Positions 1 to 12,284 of a stretch of 64,000 nucleotides of DNA are shown here, piece after piece. The stretch covers positions 23,743,739 to 23,807,738 of the forward strand of contig OZ023267.1 of assembly GCA_964006375.1 (NCBI GenBank), written 5' to 3'. How positions within the stretch are numbered: position 1 is the first letter of the stretch; the number at the start of each line of letters is the position of its first letter. Under the pieces are notes generated by a model. It made no database searches, had not been told where the DNA came from, and was given only the letters and a program-made list of their open reading frames with translations. The DNA is from Tillus elongatus (lineage: Eukaryota > Arthropoda > Insecta > Coleoptera > Cleridae). Position numbers and translations under genes: made by a program.

Positions 1-3000
1 GTATACATGTTTTTTTATAATTTTAAAAATTTCCACTCTACAGTAAACTCTATCAAAGTTAAATACGTTTGAAGTTGATGAATTTGTAGAAATTCAATAT
101 TAGGAGTGGGTCTACGAAAAACAGAAAATATCGGCACGTGATCTACGGGACAAAAAAGTTTTAAAACTTCTGTTCTCAGCAGTTGCAAACATAGGAAGAT
201 CGCGATAACGATGGCTAAAGTCAGTTAATGACGTAAGGGACCACGAATGAGGTTTTCATAAGATTAAATGAAAATCTTGCAGGTTCGGCTATAATTTATA
301 GTGTTAGAAAGGCGACAAATATATTATTGTAACCTGATAAGGTAATTTCTTCAGTCCCAGTGAATATTACAACGGCCTGACAATGCAGCACGGGATCCTG
401 TTTGTTTCATTGGAACCCGCATAATTGACAAAGCATCGGCGGCGGACGCAGGGAAACCGAATGACATTTCGATTCACTGAATTACTAATTAAGGAATCTA
501 TGAGAGCTGCAGCTGTAACAACCGTTAACACTACGCTATCATAACTAATATCGTCATCTATCTTCGTTTAGCTCCTGATTAACACATGCTTTAGTCATAT
601 ATAAATACGGCTTTTCTTCGTTTTAAAACTTAACAATATAATGGAAGGTTGTGCAGTTACAAAACATCTAAGTTAATAATAGTTATTAAAATAATTATGC
701 AGACTCATGTGCTAAGATATCTTTAGAGATGAGTTCTCGAAGTGTCATCAACAGATTTAATCTTGCTAATTTCTGCACAATTAAAAACTGTATACCAATA
801 TCCTCTTGAGTCCCAAGAATGCACCAGTCGTTTTTTTTTTTTCATCACAGGAATCACCATAAATTGTACTCTTGTCCTTAGACCTAGAGTTTTAACATTT
901 AACAATGTCCTTTAAAGTAGAGTCCATAACAGGAAGATCATTAGCCCTTCGCCTTCTGGGAGAGGAAGTTTGAGATGAGGTCCTCAACTCGAAATGTCTC
1001 GTTTTATTGGCACAGATGGAAAGTTAGTTGAATTTCTTCACTGATGTTCCTTAGCAAGTAATGAGAGATACCTATTCCAGGTCCTTCATAATGCGGTTTG
1101 TACTTACTGTCACTAAGTACTTTCACTGTGGTATCCCTTCAATACTAATAAATCTTTCGCCTTTTACTACTTTACTAAGTAGTTTCGTCGTCCCTTTACA
1201 AAATCAAAAAATTAGCAATTCCAAGATCAAACAAGTGTTTTCACAGTCCATTTCTTAGTTCTTGTCCCCATTCGATAATGATTATTACCTGTAGCGGCTG
1301 ATTCGCTACGTTCTCCGATAGCTCTAAATGTTTATGTGTAATTGAACGGTTGCATGTACATCAGGGGGTTACATGGTAAAGAAAACACTACCGCGGATTA
1401 ATTAAATAAATTTATTGAACAAAGGGGAAAGTTACACCGACAATAATTTACAGAAGGGTTGTAGTATAACCAAAATACCTTGTCTTGCCGGGGACGTCGT
1501 GGTGGATCAGCTCAATGGGTGTTTCGGGAACCTCACTTCTTCACACACGTGAAGGACTTGTTGCAGCGATGGAAACTAAGGAGCAGCCTCATGCTCTGGA
1601 ATCTGCAGTTTGTCGCACTTAAATGAGAACGTAACTCGCGTTCGCCATATGGTCCACGTTGGTTCCAAACACCTATTGGAAGGTCACGTGGCTGCGACGG
1701 GCCTGTCTGCCCACGGGACAACGAAGAAGTTCAACTGCGAGTGAACTGCACTCTAGAACGATCGTTGATCAAATAGGGTAGTTGCAGCATTTTTCACTCC
1801 CAAGTCTCGGGATGCTTCGGGGTCGAGAAGGGGTAGACCGCCTATCCAACCAATCCGACGCCGTCCGAATCCAACCAATCCGACGCCGTCCGAAAACGTA
1901 TCTGTTCAGGCTGCCATCTTCATGTTGACCATTATTGCGGGATGTGCCCAGTGTTACCAACTGTGTTTTTGGATCCATAGTCGGCACGTGCGTGTGGCAA
2001 AAAGGGTGTCGAAAATGACGACGGAACATTACCCTTCTATTAACCGTACTGTGATGACTAGATTGGTAATCGCGTTCAACATTGCAGAATGCTATTACCT
2101 ATTTGGTAACATTTAACAATGTCGAACACTAAATGATTCCAGTCATTTAAAGCATCATCAAGTCTGTTTTAAAATAATTTTTATCTCATTGTAATAAGAC
2201 TGAAAAAACTAGTTGGATGATAGATGACCGGCAATTTGAAAATGTGTGTTTAGCGAAAAAAAGAAAAGATTTGCAAGATTAATAACGAATGTATTTTTAT
2301 GTTAAAAATTATAAAAAACAGCTAAAAAGGATTTTAGAGTAGTTATGCCAATCAGGTTGGTTTTCTAATCATCTGACTCCACAGTTATAAGTATTGTTTG
2401 CATACCTCAAAAACATCTTCAGCCCGAGGCATTTATTGTTTTAGAGTTTTTTGTGTTTACATAATCGTCCTACAATTAATTGCGTTTTTAGCTATGCTAT
2501 AATGTAGTCTACTGAAATAAATTTTAGTGCAAAAGTTTTAAAAATCTAGATACAACACAAAAAAAGCAATAAAATAAAAAAGACCCCCGTTACAAAATCC
2601 CTTAGACTTCGTTAAATATAAAATAAAATGCATATTCTAGCAAAATCTACAAAACAATCGCGTTTCAAACTGATGTCCCCATAAGGAGGGGTTGTTTACA
2701 TTTAGCCGATCTGTTTATGAACCAGAATAGGGAAATGTAATATTTATAACAGTGTTTTAGTTTTTTTCTAATTTTCTAATTATATAATTTGTTTAATAGG
2801 CGCCATGATAATAACTAAAATTCACAAATATTACGGGGTACTAAACATCATGTAATTGCTTGAAATTATAAACATTAAATCTCTGCTTTCTTTTTTTATG
2901 AGAAAGTTGAACTTCGTGCCACGTTTGTCTCCTTACTTGATCGGTTCCTCTTACTGTCAGATTTGAATGAATGACTCCTCGAATTTGTCTTTCGCCCTGT

Positions 3001-3060
3001 AGAATTAAAACAAGTTTATGCAGGGATAATATTATATGGATGTTTGTAAACCAGCAAAAT
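1..3060. other. Anonymous intergenic DNA, no gene recognised
   Basis: AT-rich sequence with only short open frames, none resembling a known domain. A slightly GC-richer patch near 1.45-2.1 kb could be an old LTR or UTR, but I cannot show matching ends or a coding partner. The only clear structure is the 25-bp tandem duplication listed separately. Confidence 0.6.
1845..1894. repeat. Perfect 25-bp tandem duplication
   Basis: Two identical adjacent 25-bp copies (1845-1869 and 1870-1894), each containing CCAATCCGACGCCGTCCG. Identity between copies suggests a recent replication-slippage event. Confidence 0.85.
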
Positions 3061-3068
3061 GAATATGG

Positions 3069-3168
3069 GTTACTAAGTAACGGCTCGCGTTGCTAAGTTG
3101 CGTCACCTAGCAACCTACGAATCCACAATCTGAACTGTGCTCTCATTGGTCACACCTTTGTTGCTAGG
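3069..3168. promoter_or_regulatory. Cluster of RFX X-box-like half sites
   Basis: A perfect 13-nt palindrome GTTACTAAGTAAC (3069-3081) is followed by GTTGCTA (3089-3095), TAGCAAC (3108-3114, in inverted orientation) and GTTGCTAGG (3160-3168). RFX-family X-boxes are imperfect inverted repeats of GTTGCC/GTTRC-type half sites, so four half-site-like words in 100 bp is suggestive. No promoter or gene is visible beside it. Function is inference only. Confidence 0.25.
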
Positions 3169-3321
3169 CTATTACAGTGAATGCAGAATTAAAACGATGT
3201 CTTTCATGGTTATGTACAATGCTAATAACTTAAAAATATTCAAGTAATGATACAGTAGCCTCCAGTCGGAGATTTCTACAACGAACAGATTCAAGTCCCG
3301 CTCTTAACGGATCAAAAATCG

Positions 3322-3620
3322 AATATAAAATAAGAAAAGGTGTACGACAAGAATGCTCGCTATCACCGTGTCTCTTCAATTCATTCAGAGATAATTATTC
3401 AAATCATCTGTACAGTTACTTCACAATGACAGATAACATATAATGAACTCACAAGCAGCATCCCAATCTCGGAGAATCTATATGTGTGTTCCCCAGCCAT
3501 GGTAAGAAGCATGGAAAGCAACCACAACTGCATAATGTAGGAGATATACCAAAGGGAAGACAAAATTACGTGTCCAATACATCACCAGAAAGTCAAGTCG
3601 ACAATCTGGAAGAAGCTTTA
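3322..3620 (+). pseudogene. Decayed LINE reverse transcriptase fragment
   Basis: The plus strand encodes IRKGVRQECSLSPCLFN near 3330-3385, a clear match to the RT motif GVRQGC-LSP-LFN of RTE-like LINEs, with G changed to E. Beyond that the frame breaks at stops within about 60 codons. No poly-A tail or target duplication was seen. It is a short relic of the same broad class as the LINEs at 31979-33783 and 44145-45825. Confidence 0.55.
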
Positions 3621-3772
3621 CACTAGTAACTCATGGATGTTCATCAACCCACGATAATCTAGAGTTGTAATCATATGCAAAAGCCAAAGGGAAGAAATTA
3701 CGATGAAGCAGTATGGCAGAATATCCATATTATCCTAGTTATAAACCATTATCCCTAATTATCCTCCGCTCC

Positions 3773-4143
3773 TTAGACATAATATAATATAATAATGTTT
3801 AATAAGTTATTGGAAAAAAAAAATGTTTTCGGATGTTGGTGAAAAAATAGCAAAAACTTTTTTCCAAATTTTGTCGAAAATATTTTTGGGATTAAATAGC
3901 TTGAAGAGGTGCGTTTGCTAGGAAAAGAGGACCAGTTTTTTCGGGAACATTTTAAGTTTATTTTCGCAGAATTTTTATACATATTCAAACGATAAAATTA
4001 TTTCGATGAAATGTGGTACATTCTTTTTGCTGTAGGTTATAATGGTAATCAAATTTGATGCCTGCCTTCATTCAAGAAGACAGGTTTGCTATTAAAACAT
4101 TTTTATGAGAATTCACTACATAACGCATTTGCTGCGTCCAGAC
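3773..4143 (+). mobile_element. Helentron-like element, right-end portion
   Basis: Sequence at about 3920-4143 matches the right-end module at 36200-36383: a dGGGAACA-type block, a TTATTTCGATGAAA stretch, TGATGCCTGCCTTC, then ATTCACTACATAACGCATTTGCTGCGTCCAG. The terminal ACGCA...TGCGT hairpin and CCAG end are conserved. The left end and (TA)n block are absent, so this is a truncated copy. It abuts, and appears to have replaced, the 3' end of the minus-strand PLE frame at 4144-4404. Confidence 0.65.
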
Positions 4144-4404
4144 GTTTTTGACTTCTAAAGCTTCAAAAAAGTCTAGTTGACGTTTGTCATTATTAAAATG
4201 TTGTGGTTGTATGCGATTATTTACTGTAGGTCTATGTTCAGTATCAATAATATGTTTTGCAAGTGGAGATTTGTCAGCGTGGTTATTTCTAAATGCAGAA
4301 ATATGTTCTTTGTATCGGGTGTTAAAATTTCTAGAAGTTTGACCTATATAGATTGCGTTATAATGTGTACAAGCTAATTTATAAACTCCAAAAAGCACAC
4401 ACAC
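4144..4404 (-). pseudogene. PLE GIY-YIG endonuclease C-terminal fragment
   Basis: Read on the minus strand, the frame starts in open sequence at 4404 (GTG, not ATG) and gives GVYKLACTHYNAIYIGQTSR followed by NFNTRYKEH. The YIGQT-R-RYKEH pattern is the second half of the GIY-YIG nuclease domain found at the C-terminus of Penelope-like elements, where it nicks target DNA for retrotransposition. The reverse transcriptase that should precede it is not next to it. The last ~25 codons of the open frame (to 4072) come from the neighbouring Helentron-like right end, so the reading frame is a chimera. Confidence 0.75.
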
Positions 4405-5234
4405 GAAAATAGCTACCTTGTTTTAAACGAGCAAACTGATTTAATGAATTCCCCTTTCTTGGATATTCTTCTTTCTAATTAAATAAGTCAAAGAAAATAA
4501 ATTTAAATATTCTTTCAAAAAAGTTGTAATAAGATAATGAGTTGATGTATGTCGATATTTTCGTTATATAGAGACTACTTTTATACTGTTATTGTTTAGT
4601 TATTTAATTGTTGTAACTGTTATAATAGTTATTATAGGCTAGTTCTATTTTTATGTTAAATATTGACTACATCACATAGACATTTTGAAAGCCTCATCTG
4701 TCATCTGTGTTTCATTTTATTTTCAATTTGATAATTTTTTTAATCAAAACATCATATCATAACATAGCAACATATCTTTATTTGTAGTTGTCATGATTTC
4801 ATACTAATTCAATTTTTATCTGTCTGAGAATGCTGTCAAGCAGCGAAACTATAGTCACAGAAACGTTGAAGAACATCCTAGAATATCCAGAATTCGTAAG
4901 GGCCACTTGCTCCAGTTAGCTTACGCGCTGGCTACGTCCTTCACCTACAAAAACGATAACCAACAGTGAAGCCAGAGAAATAGTTTCCAAGTCTGTATGT
5001 AGTATGGACAAGTTTCACCAAGTAAGGGCAAAGACAATCACTGAATATAAAAGATATTATTTGGATTTATGCTAGCGAATTTTCCTATAACTGTTATAAT
5101 ATAAAAATAATATTAAATATATTTTCATGATTAGTAATGCCCTCTTAGATGGTTTTCTCTTCTATGAACATATGATATTATTATATCATTATTTGAGAGC
5201 GTCCCTGTATACGGCATTTCAATTTTGCGACCAA

Positions 5235-5235
<1 letters not shown>
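4405..5235. other. Anonymous intergenic DNA
   Basis: AT-rich sequence without recognisable coding or repeat ends. A few plus-strand codons near 4.83-4.95 kb look vaguely protein-like but match nothing I know. Confidence 0.5.
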
Positions 5236-5314
<79 letters not shown>

Positions 5315-5440
5315 ATATAAAAATTGAAACTGGTCCCGGATCTAGAGGGCCTAGTTTGCAATCACTTGAAGAAATTTTTAAACATTCAAAAGTCGCGATC
5401 TCCTCATTAGTGAATTTTTTAAAGAAAATTCACTGAAAGA
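5236..5440 (-). mobile_element. Helentron-like left end with (TA)n block
   Basis: Reading inward from 5440 on the minus strand: the left-end hairpin (AGTGAATTTTC...AAAATTCACTAA), GAGGAGATCGCGACTTTTGAA, a GGGACC-type block, ATTTTTATATGTTTATA, then about 76 bp of (TA)n (5236-5311). The same order occurs at 34671-34889 and 41965-42249. The core and right end expected beyond the (TA)n are missing, so this copy is truncated at the microsatellite. Confidence 0.7.
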
Positions 5441-5678
5441 TAGTAGGGATCAAAATAAATGGACAACGGTTCAATTTTATAACGCCGATGAGAGTCTCAA
5501 ACACGTCATGTATATTTCATATTAAATTATAATATTAAGCAAAATTTGAAAATGCCTTTTGCACCTGCTATAAATTATTTTTAGAACCTTTTTGTAAGCC
5601 AATCAAGTTAAAAAAAATTGGGAAAAATTGTTAAGAATGAAAATCAAATTTCAAAATAAGGAACTAAATAACCCATAA

Positions 5679-6632
<954 letters not shown>

Positions 6633-6742
6633 GTCTGGACGCAGCGAGTGCGTTAGTGCAGTAATGTCTCATAACAATGCTTTTAATAGCAAATATGTCA
6701 TTTTTACTGGAAGCAGGCATCAAATTTTGTTACCAGTAAAAC

Positions 6743-6837
<95 letters not shown>
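6633..6837 (-). mobile_element. Helentron-like right end plus (TA)n
   Basis: Begins with the reversed right terminus (CTGGACGCAGCGAGTGCGTT), then TTTTAATAGCAAATATGTC and GCAGGCATCAAATTT as in the copy at 50050-50110, and runs into a ~93-bp (TA)n tract (6745-6837). The tract directly abuts the truncated integrase of the gypsy element, so this insertion or associated slippage marks the gypsy 3' truncation. Confidence 0.7.
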
Positions 6838-6838
<1 letters not shown>

Positions 6839-7035
6839 TGCTTCTTTCACCCCCTACTTTTTTATTTAGGCTCCCTACTGGATGCACACTCTTGGCAGGT
6901 TTTGTACCATTCTTCCACATCAGCTCTACATCTTGACCAATAAAAACGTTATCTGACCTTCTTCAAACTTTTCTTTACCCCTAAATGAACTCCACCTGTC
7001 CCACCATGAGGCAAGTGGAGGCCATTTCGATTACC
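6838..7035 (-). pseudogene. Ty3/gypsy integrase HHCC zinc-finger fragment
   Basis: Minus-strand translation gives HLPHGGTGGVHLGVKKSLKK, a stop in place of an expected residue, then RFYWSRCRADVEEWYKTC and QECASS. This is the HHCC zinc-binding domain of retroviral-type integrase, which binds element termini during integration. It follows the RNase H region in the same strand order as in an intact gypsy pol. The catalytic DDE core is absent because the element ends at the (TA)n at 6837. Confidence 0.75.
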
Positions 7036-7800
7036 TCTCTAACTCTTGGTCGCGGAAGGATTACTTGATTCAATCTGCGGATCATATTGATTACTTGATT
7101 TCAATAGAGTCCCACTGGGTACTTGATTCAATATGCGGGTTACATCCTCTAACTTGATTTCAATGGGTCCAATAACTTTTGGTGGCAACGCTTTTATCAC
7201 TAACTTCGGACCAAGCGGGTCTTTCGTGGCAAGTCTCCTTACATATGTAGACTGAATGGATATTAGGGTCTTCTTTTGGTCCTCCATTAACCTCTGCGGG
7301 TCCCATGGTTAACCGTTGTCTTCCTACACACTTCGAGATTCAACCCGTCTTTGTTTTCGGCAGAGGAGCGATGCTTGCATTTCGGTGGGCTAGGTCTCCT
7401 AGATAGGGCGTCTGCATTACCGTGCTGTCGTCCAGGGCGGTGTTCGATTGTAAAATTGTACACTTGATGGCGTTCAATTCACCTTGCCATCTGTCCATCT
7501 GGGTTTTCAAACTGAAGAAGCCAGCGTAGGAAAGGGTGGCCGGTTCTCAGAAGAAATTCTTGACCATATAGATATTTGTGAAAATGCTCCAACGTCTTGA
7601 TAATGACAAGAAGTTCTTTTCTCGTCACGCAATAGTTCTTTTCTGCTTTGGACATAGCTTTGCTGAGATACCCTACAACCTTCTCTTGGCCTCCCTGTTC
7701 ATGGGAAAGAAGAACTCCAATACCAACATTGTTTATAAAACAGTCGGTCTTATCTGGGTCGGTTTTGACTCCATCTGGGGTGACAATGTGGCCTAAACAC
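7036..7800 (-). pseudogene. Ty3/gypsy RNase H and linker, frameshifted
   Basis: Minus-strand frames give VGIGVLLSHEQGGQEKVVGY, then LSKAMSKAEKNYCVTRKELL, LEHFHKYLYGQEFLLRT and a C-terminal RPGRQHGNADALSRRP. These are the standard blocks of gypsy RNase H, which degrades the RNA strand during cDNA synthesis. The segment carrying the first catalytic Asp and the RT-RNase H connection is deleted: the preceding phrase GHIVTPDGVKTDPDK runs almost straight into VGIGVLLS. A tether of about 80 codons (7287-7039) then leads to the integrase finger. Confidence 0.75.
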
Positions 7801-8440
7801 TTGACTACTTTTTAGAAAGAGACAACATTTCTTCGAATTTAATTTCAAATTGGCTCCCTGTGGTTTCTGAAACACTATCTTCCAGTGTAGACCTCCTAGA
7901 ACTTACTTCATTAGACGCTCCAACGTGGATGGAGTATTACACAACCGAAATGGCATGACGTTGAACTGCCAGAGTCCACTTCCAGTGGTAAACGCAGCCT
8001 TTTCTTTGTCTTTTGGGTCAATCTCGACTTGCCAGTAGCCACTTTTCAAGTCCAATGTCGAAATCCATCTTGGACCTGCCAGTGTATCAAATGTATCGTC
8101 AATTCTGGGAAGCGGATAGCTGGCGTTCTTAGTGACATCATTTAACCGGCGGTTATCTACACAAAACCTCGTGGAGCCATTTATCTTTTTAGCTAGTACT
8201 ACTGGCGAGGCCCAAGGACCTTGGGATGCTTCTATAACTCGTGCCTGGTCCATCTCCCTTAGCATGGTTCCAACTCCGTGCTGTTTTGCCAATGGTACCC
8301 TTCTCGGTGGTTGCTTGATTGGTACAGATGTCACAGTCTCAATGCGATGGCGTACGAGGTCTGTTCTTCCAAAAATCGTTCTTGTCGGTTACGAAAACAT
8401 TGCGATATTTGGACAGCAATTTAGCCACGCTAGCTTCTGC
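7801..8440 (-). pseudogene. Ty3/gypsy reverse transcriptase, catalytic box lost
   Basis: The minus strand carries RT fingers and palm: VIEASQGPWASPVVLAKK, FCVDNRRLNDVTKNASYPL, motif A STLDLKSGYWQVEID with its Asp, and motif B as MPFRLCNTPSTLERLM (Gly to Arg and Ala to Ser changes). Motif C (YLDD), which should follow about 20 residues later, is missing: the text runs from VLGGLHWKIVFQ into GANLKLNSKKC. The element therefore could not reverse-transcribe itself. The order protease-RT-RNase H-integrase is the Ty3/gypsy order. Confidence 0.85.
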
Positions 8441-9268
8441 TAAGCCGTCGCGTAGATGTTCTGAAAGTGGTTCATCCGAGCTGGTTCTTCTTGGTTGTGG
8501 CAACGCCGTATGATGGTTACCGGAGGGAATGTTCCGATTTCTGAACCTTTGGGGATCTTCTGATCAAAGCTTTTAAGGTTGACTATTCTGACAGCTGCCA
8601 GTTCTTTTTCTTGGACAAGAGTTTTACCGACTAATAGAGCTTTCTTAAAAAGATCATTGTCTTCTGGTTCTATAAGGCCAAGGCCCACCACTTTCCCCGA
8701 AATATCTTCACTGTGACAATACTCTCACTATGGGCTCTCACAACGACATCTTCTTTGGCGGTGACTTTTCAAACTGCAGGGTTATTGACAGTCGACATAA
8801 TTACTTCCTCATCACCGATAATTAAAACATTGTTTTTGAGATCCAGCTTCACATCGTGACCTTGTAGAACATCTAGACCAAGTATAATGGGGTCTGGTAT
8901 CGCGACAACAATAACTTGCTGTTTGGTCTTCCAAACTCCAATATGTAGCTTGACATCAGTCTCACAAAATACACGAATCTGTTCGCCACCAGCTGCGGTC
9001 ACTTTGTAGAGTCTTTCTGATTCTCTTATCCGCCATCTTGGTATCATATCACGACGGGTATCGTTCTGGATGCGCCGGTGTCTACAACCATTTGAGTCTT
9101 CTTGTCGCTGATGTATCCGCGTATGACGAGCGTGTTGCGAGAATCGTTGACCAGTGAAGTAGTTCTCGACTTCGGGGGACTGTGGTGGGCAGCCATATCT
9201 TGCCCCATAAAGCTAGCTGCATTTAGTTTTCCTGTACATTGGTTGATGGTGATCTGGGGGCCCGGCAT
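8440..9268 (-). pseudogene. Ty3/gypsy aspartic protease region
   Basis: Minus-strand frames contain MVVDTGASRT, the retropepsin active-site signature DTGA, and about 90 residues later ILGLDVLQGHDVKLDL, the conserved (I/L)LGxD block that closes the protease fold. This enzyme cleaves Gag-Pol in the particle. A frameshift near 9045-9065 separates the two blocks. A linker reading MVGLGLIEPEDNDLFKK (8691-8440) follows before the RT fingers. Confidence 0.75.
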
Positions 9269-10433
9269 TCCCTTCTTATGTGGCCCACCTTGCCACCGTT
9301 CCAGCAGCGTATCGCACTTGCACGATGGGCTTCCCCTGGCTCCTTATAAGTCGTGTGCTTCATCTGTTCTACTAGTTTCTCCAATAGCTGCATAACCTTC
9401 GATAAACCTGTTTCATTTTCCTCTTCTGGGACTTGAAGATTGTGAACCCACACATTGCCTTTACAGGCATGCCTGGCAGCTTCAAATTCCAGTGAATGTA
9501 CGAAAGCATCGTTCAGGTTTTTGTGTATCGCCATCCTCAGCGCCTGTTGGGTGTCGGTATCTCTAATGCCGTCAATTAATGTTTGGAGCGACAGCTGGTT
9601 CAAGAATTCCACTGGAGATGTGGGTTAAGCTGATCGTGTTAACCTGGCACCGTCGGCTTCGAAGTGTTGCAGACTTTCACTTGATTTCTGACTTTTCAGC
9701 TGAGTTTGATGTAGCTGTTGTAAATGCTGGTCGCCAAATCTCATTTCTAGATAATATCGAATGCTGTCGAAACTGTCTTGTTCTTCCCTGGGAATACCTT
9801 AGAGCACATCTAGGCCATCTCCTCTGTGAGCTACAATTAACGAGGTCGCTTTTTCTCTCTCGCTCCATTTGCTGCTGCAGCAGCTTCGAATTGGCGAAGA
9901 TAAATACCACGGGAACTGAGCCATCAAATGTGGGAACCTTTATTCTTACGACGGGGCTATCTTCGAGCATGATGTTGCCTTTGACCAGGGTATCACACTT
10001 CTTTTCTAGTGATTGCATTTTTTGCTGTACTCCGCTTGTAGCTCTTGCATTGTCGTCAGCTGGTCATGTATAACGTCACTAACACTTCTTACTCGGCTCT
10101 CTACCTTTTACCTTATTTATTTGCACTTCTACACATGAGGTAATATTCTCAATTCTTCTGGCTTGTTCTTTCAAAATTGTCTTGCGTTTTTCGTCTCTTT
10201 TTCTCAGTTCTTCTCTTGTAACTTCTTCCCTTTTTCTCAGGTCTTCTTTGGCTTCTTCATCTCTTTTTCTGGCCTCTTCATCTCTTCTTCCGGCCTCTTC
10301 ATCTCTTTTTCTCATTTCTTCTTTGGCTTTTTCGTCTCTTTTTCTGGATTCTTCATCCCCTTTTCTGGCTTCTTTCTCTTTTTGTGGCTTCTTCTTTCAT
10401 TTTTTCAATCAATTTGAATAGTTGGGTGTCCAT
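9223..10433 (-). pseudogene. Ty3/gypsy gag with coiled coil and CCHC knuckle
   Basis: The first ATG is at 10433, about 180 nt inside the LTR/PBS on the minus strand. The N-terminus (10079-10433) is a charged coiled coil built of repeated KRDEEA/RKRDEE heptad-like units, with a frameshift near 10390. A capsid-like part follows, containing VRIKVPTFDGSV (10018-9677), and then the nucleocapsid (9612-9223) with CWNGGKVGHIRREC. The knuckle should be C-x2-C-x4-H-x4-C. The second Cys is Gly here, so RNA packaging would be impaired. Several frameshifts break the frame. Confidence 0.75.
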
Positions 10434-10589
10434 TATGGCTGTTGCGCCACGTGTTTTAGGCATATACGTACTTAAATTTAGCACACAGTTTATTATGTTT
10501 CAAACACCCAGTTATGAATTACTTCTGACACTGATATTCCAGAGATTTTAGAAATTTCCACGTTGTCCAACGAATATTCTGCAGCTTGA

Positions 10590-10609
10590 AAATCCCACTT
10601 TTGGTACCA
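10590..10609 (-). other. tRNA primer-binding site of the gypsy element
   Basis: Two bases inside the LTR the minus strand reads TGGTACCAAAAGTGGGA, beginning with the TGG that pairs with the CCA tail of a primer tRNA. Position and form fit a PBS. I cannot assign the tRNA from memory. Confidence 0.65.
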
Positions 10610-10611
10610 GT

Positions 10612-11052
10612 TGTTACGTTCTACGGGGTTCTGGATTTGTTGACTAAGAACACAGCTTTTCAAACTACTAAGGTATTATAACCAACTAGTTTCCAACACC
10701 ACTATCAACTAAAATATTGCTCTCTATTACTAAATGTCCATAGAACTATATTCCACTATCGGCCTGCTATGAGCGCTTCTTATACACCAACACACTTACT
10801 GCTGATTCGCTTAATACTCTATGATCACTTATTCTGCACCACACTATCTCAATACTGCACTAATTCACTCTACGTGCCGTTCGTCTATTTATACTGTCAT
10901 AGAGATTCTAGACCTTCTCCACTGTTCTACACATGTCGCTTCTGGTCCCTTCTATAAATATAATTCCAGAGTGTTCGCTGTTACCAACATACTACAGCTG
11001 ACCATAGAAGTAACAAAGTCCATAAACTTAATTCTCATAGACAAATGTGACA
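10612..11052 (-). mobile_element. Long terminal repeat of the gypsy element (441 bp)
   Basis: Bounded by TGTTACG at 10612 and TGTGACA at 11052, so it starts TG and ends CA on either strand. A TATA-like TATAAATAG lies at about 10884-10897 on the minus strand, with a possible initiator downstream. The PBS and gag follow on one side, and a polypurine tract plus pol C-terminus lie on the other, so this single LTR serves as 5' LTR for one element and 3' LTR for another. Confidence 0.75.
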
Positions 11053-11211
11053 CTGCCCCCCTCTTATATTCCATCGTTCCGGTCGAATTCTGACATTTCT
11101 TGGTATGGCGTAAGTCTGTGCATATGGACCACCTTCATCTTGCTCTTCAGGCTCCTTTGATCATAGAAGTAACAAAGTTCATAAACATAAATCTCATAGA
11201 CGGGTCTGACA
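11053..11211 (-). mobile_element. Second gypsy copy: pol tail, PPT and LTR scrap
   Basis: Directly upstream of the LTR on the minus strand lies AAGAGGGGGGCAG (11053-11065), a polypurine tract, preceded by a coding tail ending RIRPERWNIRGGQC (about 11066-11157). Beyond it, 11158-11211 repeats the outer end of the LTR (CATAGAAGTAACAAAGT) with about 85% identity to 11002-11052. The simplest reading is a tandem partner element, internally deleted, joined through the shared LTR. Confidence 0.65.
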
Positions 11212-12284
11212 ATAAATTTATATAGGAGTGTCGCAATGGACCAATAAGTTGTTTGTCCATTTAAGCTGTCAACAAGTAACTAGGTGTCAATATACCCTCG
11301 TACTTCGTAAACGTATAGTTTTTGTCGTCTAAATTTATTTTTAGTTTCGTGATTACAATTATAAAACTGTTGGATCGTCACATAACAAATTTACTAGCCT
11401 CTCAAATGCATTACTAAACGTATTTCAGTCGGAGCTTGAAGTTTCGTTTTACATTTTTAAGCGACGTCGTCGAGATCGGTACGAAGGACTATCCTATAAA
11501 AAAGAATCGACATATTTTCTATAATTTATTTTCCACAAAAAGATGTGCTTCAGTTGGTAAATTTGAAAAGGCCTGAACGGGGAATCTTTGCCGTATCTCA
11601 TCAAATATGCGCATTTTTATAGGTACGCATTATCTTTGAAATAACGTTTTGTCATGGCACAGTAGAAACGTTGCTGGATGTAATTCAATGTTATCACTAC
11701 ATCATAAAGGCAAATCTAGAATTGCTGCGATATAACAATCAAAGATTACGGGTGCTGTAAATGTGAAGCATGTCGTAAATTATTATGAATATTCATGTTT
11801 GCTTTAAAAGAAACTTTTCCGTTTGAGTGATCGCATTATAGCATGCTACATAGATGCAAGGACAGCGATAACGAAAGGTATTGATGCACTGTTAATATCT
11901 GCTTATTAAATTGCTGTTAACGTATCAACAACGTGTTCGCTCTTTTGCGCGCTTTGTTTAAGTATTATCATAACCCTGATTATACCAATTTGACTTATTC
12001 AAAAGACTATATTGTTATTTGGATCTTTTCAGGCTCTTTTTAAAGGTTGAAACCTATTTAAGCTCGTCTATCATAAGATCGTACTAAATAAGTGCATAGT
12101 GCACTTTCAAGAAACCCAATTGTGCTTCCGGTATACCTAAGTGGTTTCGCTCGTTACAAAACTTCTTCCTATAAAAATTGTAGTTCTCCAGTTTTATAAC
12201 TACACCACTTAAATGCGCTTTGTTTAGTAGTAGCAGTAGTAGCAGTGGTGAAGAGGCCAACGCCAAGCAAGTAGGCCACAATGG
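11212..12284. other. Anonymous intergenic DNA
   Basis: No coding domain, terminal repeat or low-complexity block recognised in this kilobase. Confidence 0.5.

Noticed and set aside
1533..2116. Short open frames in a GC-richer patch as a gene or gag-like protein
   Set aside because: No recognisable domain on either strand; the basic composition comes from the 25-bp duplication and CG-rich words.
8132..10073. Plus-strand frames overlapping the gypsy protease, RT and gag
   Set aside because: They are antisense shadows of minus-strand pol and gag, where catalytic motifs are found.
10163..10421. Plus-strand Phe/Ser-rich frames opposite the gag coiled coil
   Set aside because: They are the complement of the Lys/Glu/Arg-rich gag N-terminus; the minus strand fits the gypsy gene order.
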